Assembly: GCA_022799175.1 (NCBI GenBank)
Contig: JAAWNY010000014.1
Location: forward strand, 1 to 56,552
Direction: 5' to 3'
Origin: Lachnospiraceae bacterium
GTDB taxonomy: Bacteria; Bacillota; Clostridia; Lachnospirales; Lachnospiraceae
Length of the DNA: 56,552 nt
The position numbers and the translations under genes are program-made. The notes beneath the pieces are model-generated. The model was not told the origin of the DNA. It worked only from the letters and a program-made list of their open reading frames with translations, and did no database searches. The stretch's first letter is position 1. Each line of letters starts with the position of its first letter. Positions 44,756-53,377 of the stretch are shown piece after piece.

Positions 44756-47431
44756 ATGAATTATGGAAAAAGTGCTACTGAAAAAAAGATAAAAGCGGCC
44801 AGTTCCAATGCCGAAAAATATACTTCTCGCATATTACTGACCATTTTTAAAACCTGCTTTATCTTTTGCCTGTTTACGGTCTTGGTGATTATGAGCACGG
44901 GTATTGGCATGTTTATGGGTATTATTGACAGCGCTCCCGACATTGATGTGGAAAGCATCGTTCCCATGGGTTATGCCACCACCATCTATGACAGCGCAGG
45001 CAATTTGACTGATACTCTAGTCATGGCAGGTGCCAACCGGGAGGAAGCCTCCTATGATGAGTTTCCCAAAGATCTCATCAATGCCTTTGTCGCTATTGAA
45101 GATTCCCGTTTCTGGAAGCACAATGGTATCGACCTACGCTCGATTTCCCGCGCCGCCTACGGCGTTCTGACCGGAGAAAATCGCGGTGGAGGCAGCACTA
45201 TCACACAGCAGCTAATTAAAAACAATGTGTTTAATGGCGGTATGGAATCCAGTTTTGGCGCCAAGCTTGAGCGAAAACTTCAAGAACAGTATTTAGCGCT
45301 CCAGCTCAGCAAATCCATGGATAAAGAACTGATTTTAACCAACTATTTAAACACTATCAACCTGGGGAATAACGCCCTGGGCGTCAAAGTAGCAGCACGC
45401 AGGTATTTTGACAAAGAGGTGTCCGACCTTACCTTGTCTGAGGCCACTGTTTTGGCTGGCATTACCCAAAGTCCTTCCCGTTTTGACCCCATCTCCCATC
45501 CGGAAAACAACGCGGAAAAACGGGAAATTATCTTGCAATATATGTATGATCAGGGTTACATTGACAAGGCTCAGCAAGAAGAGGCCCTGGCTGACGACGT
45601 ATATTCCCGAATTCAGAATGTCAATATCGTGACCCGGGAAGCCGCCACCACTCCTTACAGTTATTTTACAGACGAGCTTATCCAGCAAGTAAAAGGTTCC
45701 TTGATGGAAAAGCTGGGCTATTCCGAGACACAGGCGCATAACTTACTCTATGGTGGCGGATTGCAGATCCAGACCACTTTGGATCCCGCGATTCAAGCCA
45801 TTGTGGATGAGGAGGTCAACAATCCTGCCAATTATCCTGCTACCCGTTATTCGGTAGAGTATCGTCTCTCTGTAACCCATACGGATGGGACAACGGAACA
45901 TTTTTCAGAAAAAGACATTCAAAGCTGGCACAAGCATACGCTTCAGGATTCCTTTGACGGACTTTATAACTCAGAAGATGCTGCCCAAGCAGATGTGGAT
46001 GCCTACAAAGCCTGGCAACTCGCCGAGGGCGATGTTATCATTGGAGAAAAGCTGACTAAAGTTCTTCAGCCGCAGGTATCCTTTGTGATTATGGATCAGC
46101 GAACAGGACAAGTCAAAGCGATCAGTGGCGGCCGTGGCCAAAAGACTGACAGTCTCACTTTAAACCGTGCCACCGGCACTACCCGGCAACCAGGTTCCAC
46201 CTTCAAAGTAATCACGGCTTTTGCCCCTGCCATTGATACGTGTGGCGCCACTTTGGGCACCGTCTACTATGATGAGCCTTTCACTGTAGGCACCAAGACC
46301 TTTTCTAATTGGTATAGCCAGGGTTATCTCGGTTACTCCAGTATTCGGGATGGTATTATTTATTCGATGAATATTGTGGCCGTCCGCTGTCTGGTAGAGA
46401 CTGTAACTCCTCAACTTGGTGTGGAATATGCCAAAAATTTTGGAATTTCCACTCTCACCGACACCGATTTGAATGCCGCCACTGCTCTGGGAGGACTCAC
46501 CAGAGGTGTCACGAATCTCGAATTGACAGCCGCCTATGCTTCCATTGCCAATGACGGCATCTATACCCGACCGGTGTTTTTTACCAGGATTCTGGATCAC
46601 AACGGCAAAATTCTGATTGATAATGAGCCGGAAACGCATCGAGTGTTGAAAGACTCCACAGCATTTCTCCTGACTGATGCTATGGCAAGTTCCATGGAAA
46701 GCAACCGCAAGTTTGCCCGCTCCGGTGTCAGTGTCAATTCTACCAGTGTAGCGGCCAATATTCCCGCCATGTCCAATGCTGGCAAAAGCGGCACTACATC
46801 TAATAATGTAGATATTTGGTTTGTCGGTTATACCCCTTATTATACGGCTGGTATCTGGGCCGGCTGCGACAGCAATCAACGACTGGGGGGGCGGAATGGC
46901 AATACTTCTTTCCATAAAGCCATCTGGAGAAAGATTATGACACGGCTGCATGAGAATTTGGCTGATCCTGGTTTTGAGATTCCGGACAGTATCGAGACTG
47001 CAGAAATCTGCCGTAAATCCGGAAAACTAGCCATTCCTGGTGTCTGTTCTAGTGACCCTCGGGGCAATGCCACTTACACAGAGTATTTTGCCAAAGGCAC
47101 AGTACCCACCGAAGTCTGCGATACTCACGTTCGCACCACTGTATGTGCATCCTCCGGACTGTTGCCTGGAACCTTCTGTCCCCGTGCCACTCGGGTTCGT
47201 ATTACCCTTCCTGCCGACACAGAAGGCAGTACGGATGACTCTGCCTTTGCATTGTCTTCCCGCCGTTGTCCCGGACATGCTGCTACGGTTATTCCTCCGG
47301 AAGGCGAAGGAGAATCGGCCGCTCCAGAAAGTCAGGAAAGCAGTGAACCAAAACCTATTGGGCCTGGATATGTATCTCCTGGAGCTGGTTATTCTGGTTC
47401 CGCCATCTCAAAAGGCCCTGGCCAGGATTAA
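44756..47431 (+). CDS. Class A penicillin-binding protein (PBP1A type)
   Basis: An 891-residue bifunctional cell-wall synthase. One membrane anchor (about residues 27-55) is followed by the GT51 glycosyltransferase domain (FVAIEDSRFWKHNGID, GGSTITQQLIKNNVF). The transpeptidase domain follows, with SxxK in RQPGSTFKVI, SxN in IYSMNIVAV and KSGTT in NAGKSGTTSNN. Downstream is a Cys-containing region (CSSDPRG ... VCDTHVRTTVC) and a Gly/Ser/Pro-rich tail of about 50 residues. GGAAGGAGG precedes the ATG. It is the only clear plus-strand gene in the window and stands alone. Confidence 0.96.
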   Translation: MNYGKSATEKKIKAASSNAEKYTSRILLTIFKTCFIFCLFTVLVIMSTGIGMFMGIIDSAPDIDVESIVPMGYATTIYDSAGNLTDTLVMAGANREEASYDEFPKDLINAFVAIEDSRFWKHNGIDLRSISRAAYGVLTGENRGGGSTITQQLIKNNVFNGGMESSFGAKLERKLQEQYLALQLSKSMDKELILTNYLNTINLGNNALGVKVAARRYFDKEVSDLTLSEATVLAGITQSPSRFDPISHPENNAEKREIILQYMYDQGYIDKAQQEEALADDVYSRIQNVNIVTREAATTPYSYFTDELIQQVKGSLMEKLGYSETQAHNLLYGGGLQIQTTLDPAIQAIVDEEVNNPANYPATRYSVEYRLSVTHTDGTTEHFSEKDIQSWHKHTLQDSFDGLYNSEDAAQADVDAYKAWQLAEGDVIIGEKLTKVLQPQVSFVIMDQRTGQVKAISGGRGQKTDSLTLNRATGTTRQPGSTFKVITAFAPAIDTCGATLGTVYYDEPFTVGTKTFSNWYSQGYLGYSSIRDGIIYSMNIVAVRCLVETVTPQLGVEYAKNFGISTLTDTDLNAATALGGLTRGVTNLELTAAYASIANDGIYTRPVFFTRILDHNGKILIDNEPETHRVLKDSTAFLLTDAMASSMESNRKFARSGVSVNSTSVAANIPAMSNAGKSGTTSNNVDIWFVGYTPYYTAGIWAGCDSNQRLGGRNGNTSFHKAIWRKIMTRLHENLADPGFEIPDSIETAEICRKSGKLAIPGVCSSDPRGNATYTEYFAKGTVPTEVCDTHVRTTVCASSGLLPGTFCPRATRVRITLPADTEGSTDDSAFALSSRRCPGHAATVIPPEGEGESAAPESQESSEPKPIGPGYVSPGAGYSGSAISKGPGQD

Positions 47432-47474
47432 AGATATTTATTCGTTTTCAGCATAATATAGCGAGAGTGTTACC

Positions 47475-47555
47475 AAATAAGTCCTCCATCATTTCCTTAT
47501 TCTGTGTCCGGCTGTTCTTGTACACAGGGATAAGAAAATGACGGAGGACTTATTT
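47475..47555. repeat. Palindromic hairpin, family B (convergent terminator candidate)
   Basis: An 81-bp inverted repeat: AAATAAGTCCTCCATCATTT at one end pairs with the matching inverse at the other, continuing through TCTGTGT/ACACAGG with a short loop (CCGGCTGTTCTT). It shares sequence with the 38033-38192 element, of which it looks like a shorter form. It lies between the convergent pbp1A and spoVAE genes and probably ends transcription from both sides. Confidence 0.75.
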
Positions 47556-47680
47556 GACGACCAATATCATGGATGATGGATGATGAAGGAAATTTCCTGA
47601 TTTTTTCTAAAAACGAAACTATATAAACTTACTTCGCTCAGACCAGTGTCTTTTGGATATAAGTAGTGGCAAAAGGTACG

Positions 47681-47841
47681 CCAAGAAAGAGAAAAGAAAA
47701 GCAATGGGAAGTCGTCTGTTCCTTTTTTCCGGTTTCGAGATTAAGAATTCCTAAAACCCCTGAATTTAAGGACTTCTAAATCTCTGCAAAGTCAAAATAT
47801 CCACAGACGACTTCCCATTGCTTTTCTTTCCTCTTCTTTGG
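47681..47841. repeat. Long palindromic element, family A
   Basis: The gap 47432-47913 holds no gene. This 161-bp element has 39-bp arms (47681-47719 and 47803-47841) that are inverted copies with a few mismatches; both carry GCAATGGGAAGTCGTCTGT or its inverse. Inside lies a second inverted repeat (GAGATTAAGAATTCCT with AGGACTTCTAAATCTC). Its core, read on the minus strand, is repeated at the very start of the window. Arms differ between copies while the core is kept. Confidence 0.75.
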
Positions 47842-47913
47842 CTGCTTTTCTCGTTTCTTTATCTAAATAATTGAATTGTCCCCCTTGTCAAGGACATTTT
47901 TCATTTTTCTCTC

Positions 47914-48273
47914 TTAGTTTTTCATTTTAGGCTTAAAAGCCAGAGAACCCAGATATCCAAAGATGATTGCCCCGGCGATTCCCGCTGAAGCTGCTGTCAA
48001 ACCGCCTTTAAAGATTCCCAAAAAACCATCTTCTCCTAGACTCTTGGCCACTCCCTTCCACAAGGTATTTCCAAAACCCAAAAGTGGTACCGAAGCCCCG
48101 GCTCCCGCCCACTCAGCAAATGATTCATAAAGACCCAACCACCCTAAAATCGCTCCTGATACCACTAAAAGCACCATCACTCGACCTGGCATCAATTTTG
48201 TCTTATTCAGCAAAATCTGTATCAATGCACAGATTCCTCCGCCAACTACAAACGCTTTCACCAATTCTGTCAT
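47914..48273 (-). CDS. spoVAE: Stage V sporulation protein AE
   Basis: A 119-residue membrane protein with about three to four helices. The family sequence AFVVGGGICALIQILLNKTKLMPGRVMV at the N-terminus and VPLLGFGNTLWKGVAKSLGEDGFLGIFKGG are typical of SpoVAE(b). SpoVA proteins form the channel moving dipicolinic acid into and out of the spore. Its ATG overlaps the spoVAD stop (ATGA), and GGAGG lies upstream within spoVAD. Confidence 0.96.
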   Translation of the reverse strand: MTELVKAFVVGGGICALIQILLNKTKLMPGRVMVLLVVSGAILGWLGLYESFAEWAGAGASVPLLGFGNTLWKGVAKSLGEDGFLGIFKGGLTAASAGIAGAIIFGYLGSLAFKPKMKN

Positions 48274-49298
48274 TTTTTCTTTTTTCCTCCGTTTCTTTCC
48301 AAAATCACTCCATGGGCAATGCCGGGAATACTCTGCCCTTCATTATAGCTAACTGTAGACAGAAGAGCGCCCGTAGGCACAAACAATACTCGTTTCCACT
48401 CTCCCTGAAGCATCCGGGGAAGAATTCCTGCGCATAGGGTAACCGCAGCGCAGCCACAGCCGCTGCCTCCCGAATGAGTATCTTGTGTCTGATTATCATA
48501 GATCTCCAAACCGCAGTCCATATGCTTTTCTGAGAGATCATGCCCATCATTTTTCATAAAATCCAACAGTATCTTTCTTCCAATCTCGCCCAAATCTCCA
48601 GTGATAATCTTATCATACCAACTCTCATCCACGTCAAAATCCTTAAAATTCTGAGTAATGGTATCCCATGCTGCCGGTGCCATGGCCGCTCCCATATTCA
48701 TAGAATCTTTGGTTCCCAAATCCACCATTCGACCTGTAGTGATTCCTGTAACCTTTACTTGTGTATCGACACCTTTTGCTGACAGTATGAAAGCGCCGCA
48801 GCCCGTGACGGTCCAGGTTGTGCTCTGAGGTCTTTGATTGCCGTATCCCAAAGGGAAACGAAACTGTTTCTCTGCTGTGGCATAATGGCTTGAAGCCATT
48901 GCCATTACCTTATCCGCATGGCCAGCGTCCACACACATGGCTCCTAGTCCCAATGCTTCCCCGATCGTTGAACAGGCGCCATAAAGTCCAAAAAGAGGAA
49001 TCTCAAGATCCACGGTTCCAAAGGAAGTGGCAATCAACTGGCCCAGCAAATCTCCGGCAAAAAGATAGCGGATATCCTTTCGATGAATATCCCCCTTTTC
49101 CAATGCCAGATCTGCCGCCTGCTTCTGCATGGCAGATTCTGCCTGTTCCCAATTTTCTGAGCCAAACATCGGATCTTGTTCCACTACATCAATTGCCTTT
49201 CCCAGCGGACCTTCCCCTTCCTTTTTTCCGGCTACTGATGCCATGCCTGTAATATATACTGGATGTTCAAACAACAGACTTGCTTTTCCCTTTTGCAT
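48270..49298 (-). CDS. spoVAD: Stage V sporulation protein AD
   Basis: A 342-residue protein with a thiolase-like fold, as known for SpoVAD. Signatures include VAGKKEGEGPLGKAIDVVEQ, LFGLYGACSTIGEALGLGAM, MASSHYATAEKQFRFPLGYG, QRPQSTTWTVTGCGAFIL and DTHSGGSGCGCAAVTLC. SpoVAD binds dipicolinic acid. It is followed by spoVAE, but spoVAC, its usual upstream partner, is not present; only 176 bases separate it from the next gene. Confidence 0.97.
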   Translation of the reverse strand: MQKGKASLLFEHPVYITGMASVAGKKEGEGPLGKAIDVVEQDPMFGSENWEQAESAMQKQAADLALEKGDIHRKDIRYLFAGDLLGQLIATSFGTVDLEIPLFGLYGACSTIGEALGLGAMCVDAGHADKVMAMASSHYATAEKQFRFPLGYGNQRPQSTTWTVTGCGAFILSAKGVDTQVKVTGITTGRMVDLGTKDSMNMGAAMAPAAWDTITQNFKDFDVDESWYDKIITGDLGEIGRKILLDFMKNDGHDLSEKHMDCGLEIYDNQTQDTHSGGSGCGCAAVTLCAGILPRMLQGEWKRVLFVPTGALLSTVSYNEGQSIPGIAHGVILERNGGKKKK

Positions 49299-49335
49299 AA
49301 ATTCAGCTCCTTTTTCTGCAAATCTTTATCGGTAT

Positions 49336-49365
49336 TACTTTGTCCATTTTTCTTTATCATATGCA
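49336..49365 (-). promoter_or_regulatory. Possible sigma-G promoter of spoVAD-spoVAE
   Basis: TGCATA (49365-49360), 17 bases, CAAAGTA (49342-49336). The -35 matches the forespore consensus and the -10 differs at one fixed position of CATnnTA. Bacillus spoVA is sigma-G dependent, which fits. Confidence 0.45.
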
Positions 49366-49404
49366 AATTGATTTTCCCAAATAAAATCCCTCAACAATTT
49401 TTTC

Positions 49405-49454
49405 ACAAAAAAGAAGCAATAGAAAATGGTCTACTCCTTTTTCCATTGCTTCTT
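49405..49454 (-). terminator. Terminator of the MEMO1-AMMECR1 gene
   Basis: Stem AAGAAGCAAT with ATTGCTTCTT (49454-49411 on the minus strand), then TTTTTTGTG. It lies about 20 bases after the stop codon at 49475 and insulates the spoVA promoter. Confidence 0.8.
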
Positions 49455-49474
49455 TCCCCTTTTCTGGGTACTTT

Positions 49475-50860
49475 CTAAAAATGACGTATCACCTCAAAAC
49501 GTTGCAACTCCACTTCTTCCTGATCTTTAATGCCGGCCTTGCGCTTTGCAATTCCAATCTGTTCCTGAACACTGTCCACACCGTCCAAATCTGGTAGCAG
49601 CAATCCCTGACTGTTCTCTTTTGATACTATCACTCCATATTTTTTTTCATCCAGTTCTTCTACAGAATTCACCTTCTCTAATTTTCCCAGCACATCTACG
49701 GTGATCGTCAGACGATCCAGCTCTTCTGGTCCCACTGGCTGAAACCGAGGATCCCGAGAACAGGCGCTGACCGCGTTATAGATGATTTCCTCTGCCACAG
49801 AGTTTTCCGCCGCCTGAACCGTCCCCACACATCCCCGCAAGCTGTCATTTTCTTTCAAAGAAACGAACACTCCTGCCTGCTGCTGATACAATTCTTCCGG
49901 TAATCCTGCGGGAACCGGAATCACCTGACCGGTACGAGTATACTCTTCCACTGCTCTGCGTGCCAGCGCCACATAAGCATCCTGCTTTCGGATCTGACTG
50001 GCCACTCGTTCCCTTTCTTTTTTCTCATGCTGCTCTTTAAAATTTCTCTGAGGATTCTCTTTACGCGCTAGATATTCACAAACTCCGTAACCGATTCCGA
50101 ATGGACCTTCGTAGGAAAGATGTCGGGCAATAATTTCTGTTCGATCAAGAGTTCCCGCCATCATAGTAAGCGCACGGTGTCCACACTCTCCTGCCTTATT
50201 GCACAGATTCTCTGGAAACTCCAGGAGTTCTCCAAAAGCTCCTTTTCCCAGAACGTACATAACACGACTGTCATATTCTGGTCCTTCTTTTTGAAATCCA
50301 TAGGGCCCTTCTATCTTCAATTTGTGAGACAAATCTCCGCTTGCAATTACCACAATATTTCTTTCCAATTTCTCTGCTACACTCTTTATGCATTGCCCCA
50401 GTTCATAATGCTTCATCAAAGACAGTCCCGAAAGTCCGATTCTCACCAGCCGGTAATTCTTCCAGACTTGATTTACAAAATACAGTGGAACCATCGTCCC
50501 ATGGTCCAATTGTGGATCAATCTCTCCCTGGATTCCTGCCGGCAGCTTCTTTGTCTCCGCCACTTGGCAAAGCAGTTCTACAAACTCTTCATCATAAGAA
50601 ATCTCCATGCCAATCTGTTCGGCTCCATATTTGGCAAAGTTTCCTTTTGCCTCGCTCCCTGGAGAAATATGAAAATAATTTGCATACATAACCTGATGCG
50701 GCGAAATCAACACAATTGTCTCTGGCTTCTGTTCACCAATTCTCCGCGCAACTTCCTGACAAGCATCTACTGTCTTCTGAATCTTCTTTTCCTGCCCTCT
50801 TCCGATCTCCGGCACAATCACGGCCGGGTGCGGAACCACAAATGCTGCCTGAACTCCCAT
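49475..50860 (-). CDS. Fused MEMO1 (LigB-like) and AMMECR1 protein
   Basis: The protein has 461 residues. Residues about 1-275 are a MEMO1/LigB extradiol-dioxygenase-like domain with the metal-site histidines in VVPHPAVIVP, LISPHQVM, QLDHGTMVPLYF and SGDLSHKL. After a charged linker, residues about 290-461 are an AMMECR1 domain with the hallmark SLRGCVGTV. In the AmmeMemoRadiSam system these are usually separate proteins with a radical SAM enzyme (AmrS); here they are one chain and no radical SAM gene lies next to it. Biochemical function is unknown. GAGGAG precedes the ATG. Confidence 0.9.
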   Translation of the reverse strand: MGVQAAFVVPHPAVIVPEIGRGQEKKIQKTVDACQEVARRIGEQKPETIVLISPHQVMYANYFHISPGSEAKGNFAKYGAEQIGMEISYDEEFVELLCQVAETKKLPAGIQGEIDPQLDHGTMVPLYFVNQVWKNYRLVRIGLSGLSLMKHYELGQCIKSVAEKLERNIVVIASGDLSHKLKIEGPYGFQKEGPEYDSRVMYVLGKGAFGELLEFPENLCNKAGECGHRALTMMAGTLDRTEIIARHLSYEGPFGIGYGVCEYLARKENPQRNFKEQHEKKERERVASQIRKQDAYVALARRAVEEYTRTGQVIPVPAGLPEELYQQQAGVFVSLKENDSLRGCVGTVQAAENSVAEEIIYNAVSACSRDPRFQPVGPEELDRLTITVDVLGKLEKVNSVEELDEKKYGVIVSKENSQGLLLPDLDGVDSVQEQIGIAKRKAGIKDQEEVELQRFEVIRHF

Positions 50861-50913
50861 AAAACTACTCCTCTTCCCTCATAATAATGTGACTTCTATT
50901 TTTACTCCTCTGA

Positions 50914-52029
50914 TCAGGGGATCCAAACTCCTCCCTCACCGACGTAATATCCATCCGGCGTTCGGGTATTAGCCATCAGAGCACCGTCTTCACCACAATA
51001 ATACCAATTTTGATTGTTCCAAATCCAACCATAACGTATATATCCCGATTCATTAAAGCAATACCACTTGCCATCAATACAAAGCCAACAGTTATATGGA
51101 TAACTTCCATCTGCATATTGATACCACCAGCCATATTGATCCAGACACCAGTGATTGCCGGACCCGGTTATCACTCCTGGACTCCTACCCGATCCGCCAG
51201 AGCTTCTAACGCCTGGTCCGCCACTTTGTTCTCCATAATAAGAGCTGCCAGACATCCCTGGCCCCCGGCTATCGTTATAAAAACTATCGCCAGGCCCATC
51301 ATAAGAATAGCTGTCGCTCAAGTCATCTGCTTCTGCAGCAGAAACATACCAACTGTCTGAGCTAATCCAATCTCCTTTCTCCGAACCACTGCCTACGGCT
51401 CTCACCTCAAAATAATAATCTCCGCGTCGGGTAATACTGCCGCCAAAATGGTAATAATTGTCATTCGCTGTTCGGGTGGAAGTCACAGAAGAATTCCCCC
51501 GATACAGACGAACCTCATATCGTTTCGCCCGGGGATTATTGTCCCATGCAGCTGTTCCATCCGATTCCTCCCACCGGGCTCCTGTTAGCGTCAAATCCCC
51601 ATTCTCAAGTCTATCCAGCTTTATGGTTACAACCAAAGTCTCCTTATTATCTTTCCTGCGCGCTGTCACATAAGAAGCCGCGTCACCAGTGAAGCGAAAA
51701 GCCCCCTTGCTAGTCTCAGCAAAATAATAACCACTATCCGCATATAATTCTACTGACACCCGCGGTGTCATGCCACCCATCCAGTCATCATTCTCATTAA
51801 GCACCTCTGCCGTTCCAACCCGAAAATTCCCACCATCTGCAGATATGCTGACCTGTCCCCCACTGTTTCCCGGAACAATGTCAGAAGAGACATTCAAACA
51901 GATCTCCGTAATTCCGGTACGTGTCTCTGCTGCCTGTGTCGACAAACCATTTATGGCAAATAAAACCAGCAATAAACCGATCGAACAAATTCGAAAAACT
52001 TTCCTTCTTGTCCCGACTTTCTTTCTCAT
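50914..52029 (-). CDS. Secreted cell-wall-binding (choline-binding-like) protein
   Basis: The protein has 371 residues. The signal peptide has a long charged start (MRKKVGTRRK) and a core to about residue 32 (cleavage near TQA-AE). A beta-rich N-terminal region is followed by a fibronectin-like stretch (AKRYEVRLYRGNSSVTSTRT, YYFEVRAVGSGSEKGDWISS), a Gly/Ser-rich linker (about 240-290) and aromatic cell-wall-binding repeats (WYQYADGSYPYNCW, GKWYCFNESGYIRYGWI, NWYYCGEDGALMAN). It likely sits on the cell surface. It has its own promoter at 52066-52094. Confidence 0.82.
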   Translation of the reverse strand: MRKKVGTRRKVFRICSIGLLLVLFAINGLSTQAAETRTGITEICLNVSSDIVPGNSGGQVSISADGGNFRVGTAEVLNENDDWMGGMTPRVSVELYADSGYYFAETSKGAFRFTGDAASYVTARRKDNKETLVVTIKLDRLENGDLTLTGARWEESDGTAAWDNNPRAKRYEVRLYRGNSSVTSTRTANDNYYHFGGSITRRGDYYFEVRAVGSGSEKGDWISSDSWYVSAAEADDLSDSYSYDGPGDSFYNDSRGPGMSGSSYYGEQSGGPGVRSSGGSGRSPGVITGSGNHWCLDQYGWWYQYADGSYPYNCWLCIDGKWYCFNESGYIRYGWIWNNQNWYYCGEDGALMANTRTPDGYYVGEGGVWIP

Positions 52030-52065
52030 GCCATTCCTCCCTTCTGTTAAGAAAATACTAAAGTT

Positions 52066-52094
52066 ATCTTAACATGGAAAACTGCCTTTATCAA
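52066..52094 (-). promoter_or_regulatory. Sigma-A promoter of the cell-wall-binding protein gene
   Basis: TTGATA (52094-52089), 17 bases, TAAGAT (52071-52066), about 37 bases before the ATG at 52029. A clear GGGAGG ribosome site follows. Confidence 0.6.
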
Positions 52095-52403
52095 GACAGC
52101 TTTTTTCCGCTATATACTTTGCCTTTTCAAATTCCTACCCTGGCACCATATCCATTCAATATTTTGTTCTTTTTGCATACATGATTTTAAATAATTTCGC
52201 AATCTCCGAATACTTTCCTCATAAAAATTTTATTTACCCAATTCCCGTATTCTAAATTGCCAAAATCGCAGTAAACGCGAACAGAGGCGCTTGATTTTGC
52301 GCCTCTGCCAAATAATGTATAAAGATTATATCTTCCTATCCAATGAACTACCCGATTTCTTCAAACTAGCTTCCACAGATTCCCTGGAGATATCCTCGTA
52401 TCT
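52095..52403. other. AT-rich gap at the edge of the mobile-element remnant
   Basis: No gene is seen. One perfect 9-bp hairpin lies at 52282-52307 (CAGAGGCGC, loop TTGATTTT, GCGCCTCTG) without a T run. The chromosome/element boundary may lie in this stretch, but no attachment-site direct repeat could be recognised from one end alone. Confidence 0.4.
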
Positions 52404-52619
52404 TTACTTCAATGTCCGAAAATAATTTATTTCCAGCAGATCATCATATGCGCTTAGCTGATTTTCCTGTTCCGGTGTCAAGTCTGAAAAGCACACTTCC
52501 CGCTGATGCTGTTTTTCCAATTGCCGCAGATAATACAATGCTTCACCTTCCATGACTTTGATACAATACTTACAGAACTTTCTTCGTACAATATCCTTCT
52601 CCTGTCTGGTCAATTCCAA
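52404..52619 (-). pseudogene. Truncated sigma-factor-like gene of an integrative element
   Basis: A 71-residue frame starting at TTG, with a perfect GGAGGTGAT ribosome site. The sequence MELTRQEKDIVRRKF, then MEGEALYYLRQLEKQ, then REVCFSDLTPEQENQL resembles the N-terminal part of small sigma-70-like proteins carried by Tn1549/Tn916-type elements. Those continue with a region 4 helix-turn-helix; here the protein stops after YDDLLEINYFRTLK, so the DNA-binding half is missing. It may be a remnant or a short regulator. The family call is from memory and should be checked. Confidence 0.6.
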
Positions 52620-53036
52620 AGGGGATCACCTCCCCTCTGCATAAAAGCCATAGTAAAAAGTGCCCGATTCTCCCTTTTATACCTAGAAGAACTGGTTTGA
52701 GCGAAATAATCGAAATTTTTGAAATTTTGTTGATTTTTTTCCCTTTTATATCTACTTGCTCCCTTCCTATACCTTTAATGGCCATAAGAAGGTGGCGCAC
52801 GGATTTTACTTTTATGACGAATAATGTCGACAAAAAAAGAAACACCGAGACGCTTATTAGGCTTCCCAGTGCTTTTCCCAAAATGAATGATACAAAAATG
52901 CAGTTTTATAAGATATACCAATTTAAATTTTTGATAATAATTGCCCATTGAAATATTTCAGAATTTCTTAGCATTTATTCCGCAGTTATTACTTCAAACG
53001 ATTTAACAATTTCCGACAATTATCTAAAAACAAAAA
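52620..53036. other. AT-rich stretch without a convincing gene
   Basis: Low GC and composition unlike the flanking chromosome. A 103-codon minus-strand frame (52570-52881) overlaps the sigma-like gene, has no ribosome site and no recognisable domain, so it is not called. The stretch probably represents decayed mobile-element sequence. Confidence 0.4.
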
Positions 53037-53081
53037 AAGAACCAGCAGGTAGCTATCATTCTCCTTACTGGTTCTTTTTCT
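53031..53081. terminator. Bidirectional terminator
   Basis: Stem AAGAACCAG with CTGGTTCTT (53037-53076), with an A run before and a T run after, so it can work on both strands. On the minus strand it lies about 100 bases after the tail of the broken YodL/nucleotidyltransferase gene. Confidence 0.75.
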
Positions 53082-53179
53082 TCATTTACTATTATCTATA
53101 ATTAATACAAACAAATCAAAAATGTTCACCGAAAATAATGAATTAAAAATTTTCAGAGATATTTTCACTTGGTTTGTTT

Positions 53180-53377
53180 TTAAATTAACAAAGTGTTATA
53201 ATTCTGTTCTTCCATTTCCTCGCTCAGATGACCGTCTATCTCCATTTCCGGCAGCTTGGCCACAAGCTCCGTGATTATTTCCATCGCCTGCAGATTCCCT
53301 TTTATGTCAGGGATATACTCTAAAATGTCAAGGTCAATCCTGTTCCCGGATAAAATATCCATCCCCACATTCCGCAA
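53180..53377 (-). pseudogene. Detached C-terminal tail of the YodL/nucleotidyltransferase gene
   Basis: A 65-codon frame opening inside the last 44 bases of the large upstream gene, in another frame, with no ribosome site. Its sequence (MDILSGNRIDLDILEYIPDI, then NLQAMEIITELVAKLPEMEI) resembles the C-terminal domain that ends many large Tn1549-type element proteins. The two frames overlap over the same DNA (53334-53377), which suggests a deletion or small indel that put the tail out of frame. It is best read as part of one broken gene. Confidence 0.6.

Noticed and set aside
50120-50884. 254-codon plus-strand frame
   Set aside because: It is opposite the MEMO1-AMMECR1 gene, with no ribosome site or known domain.
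52570-52881. 103-codon minus-strand frame with a hydrophobic start
   Set aside because: It overlaps the sigma-like gene, lacks a ribosome site and reads like AT-rich non-coding sequence.
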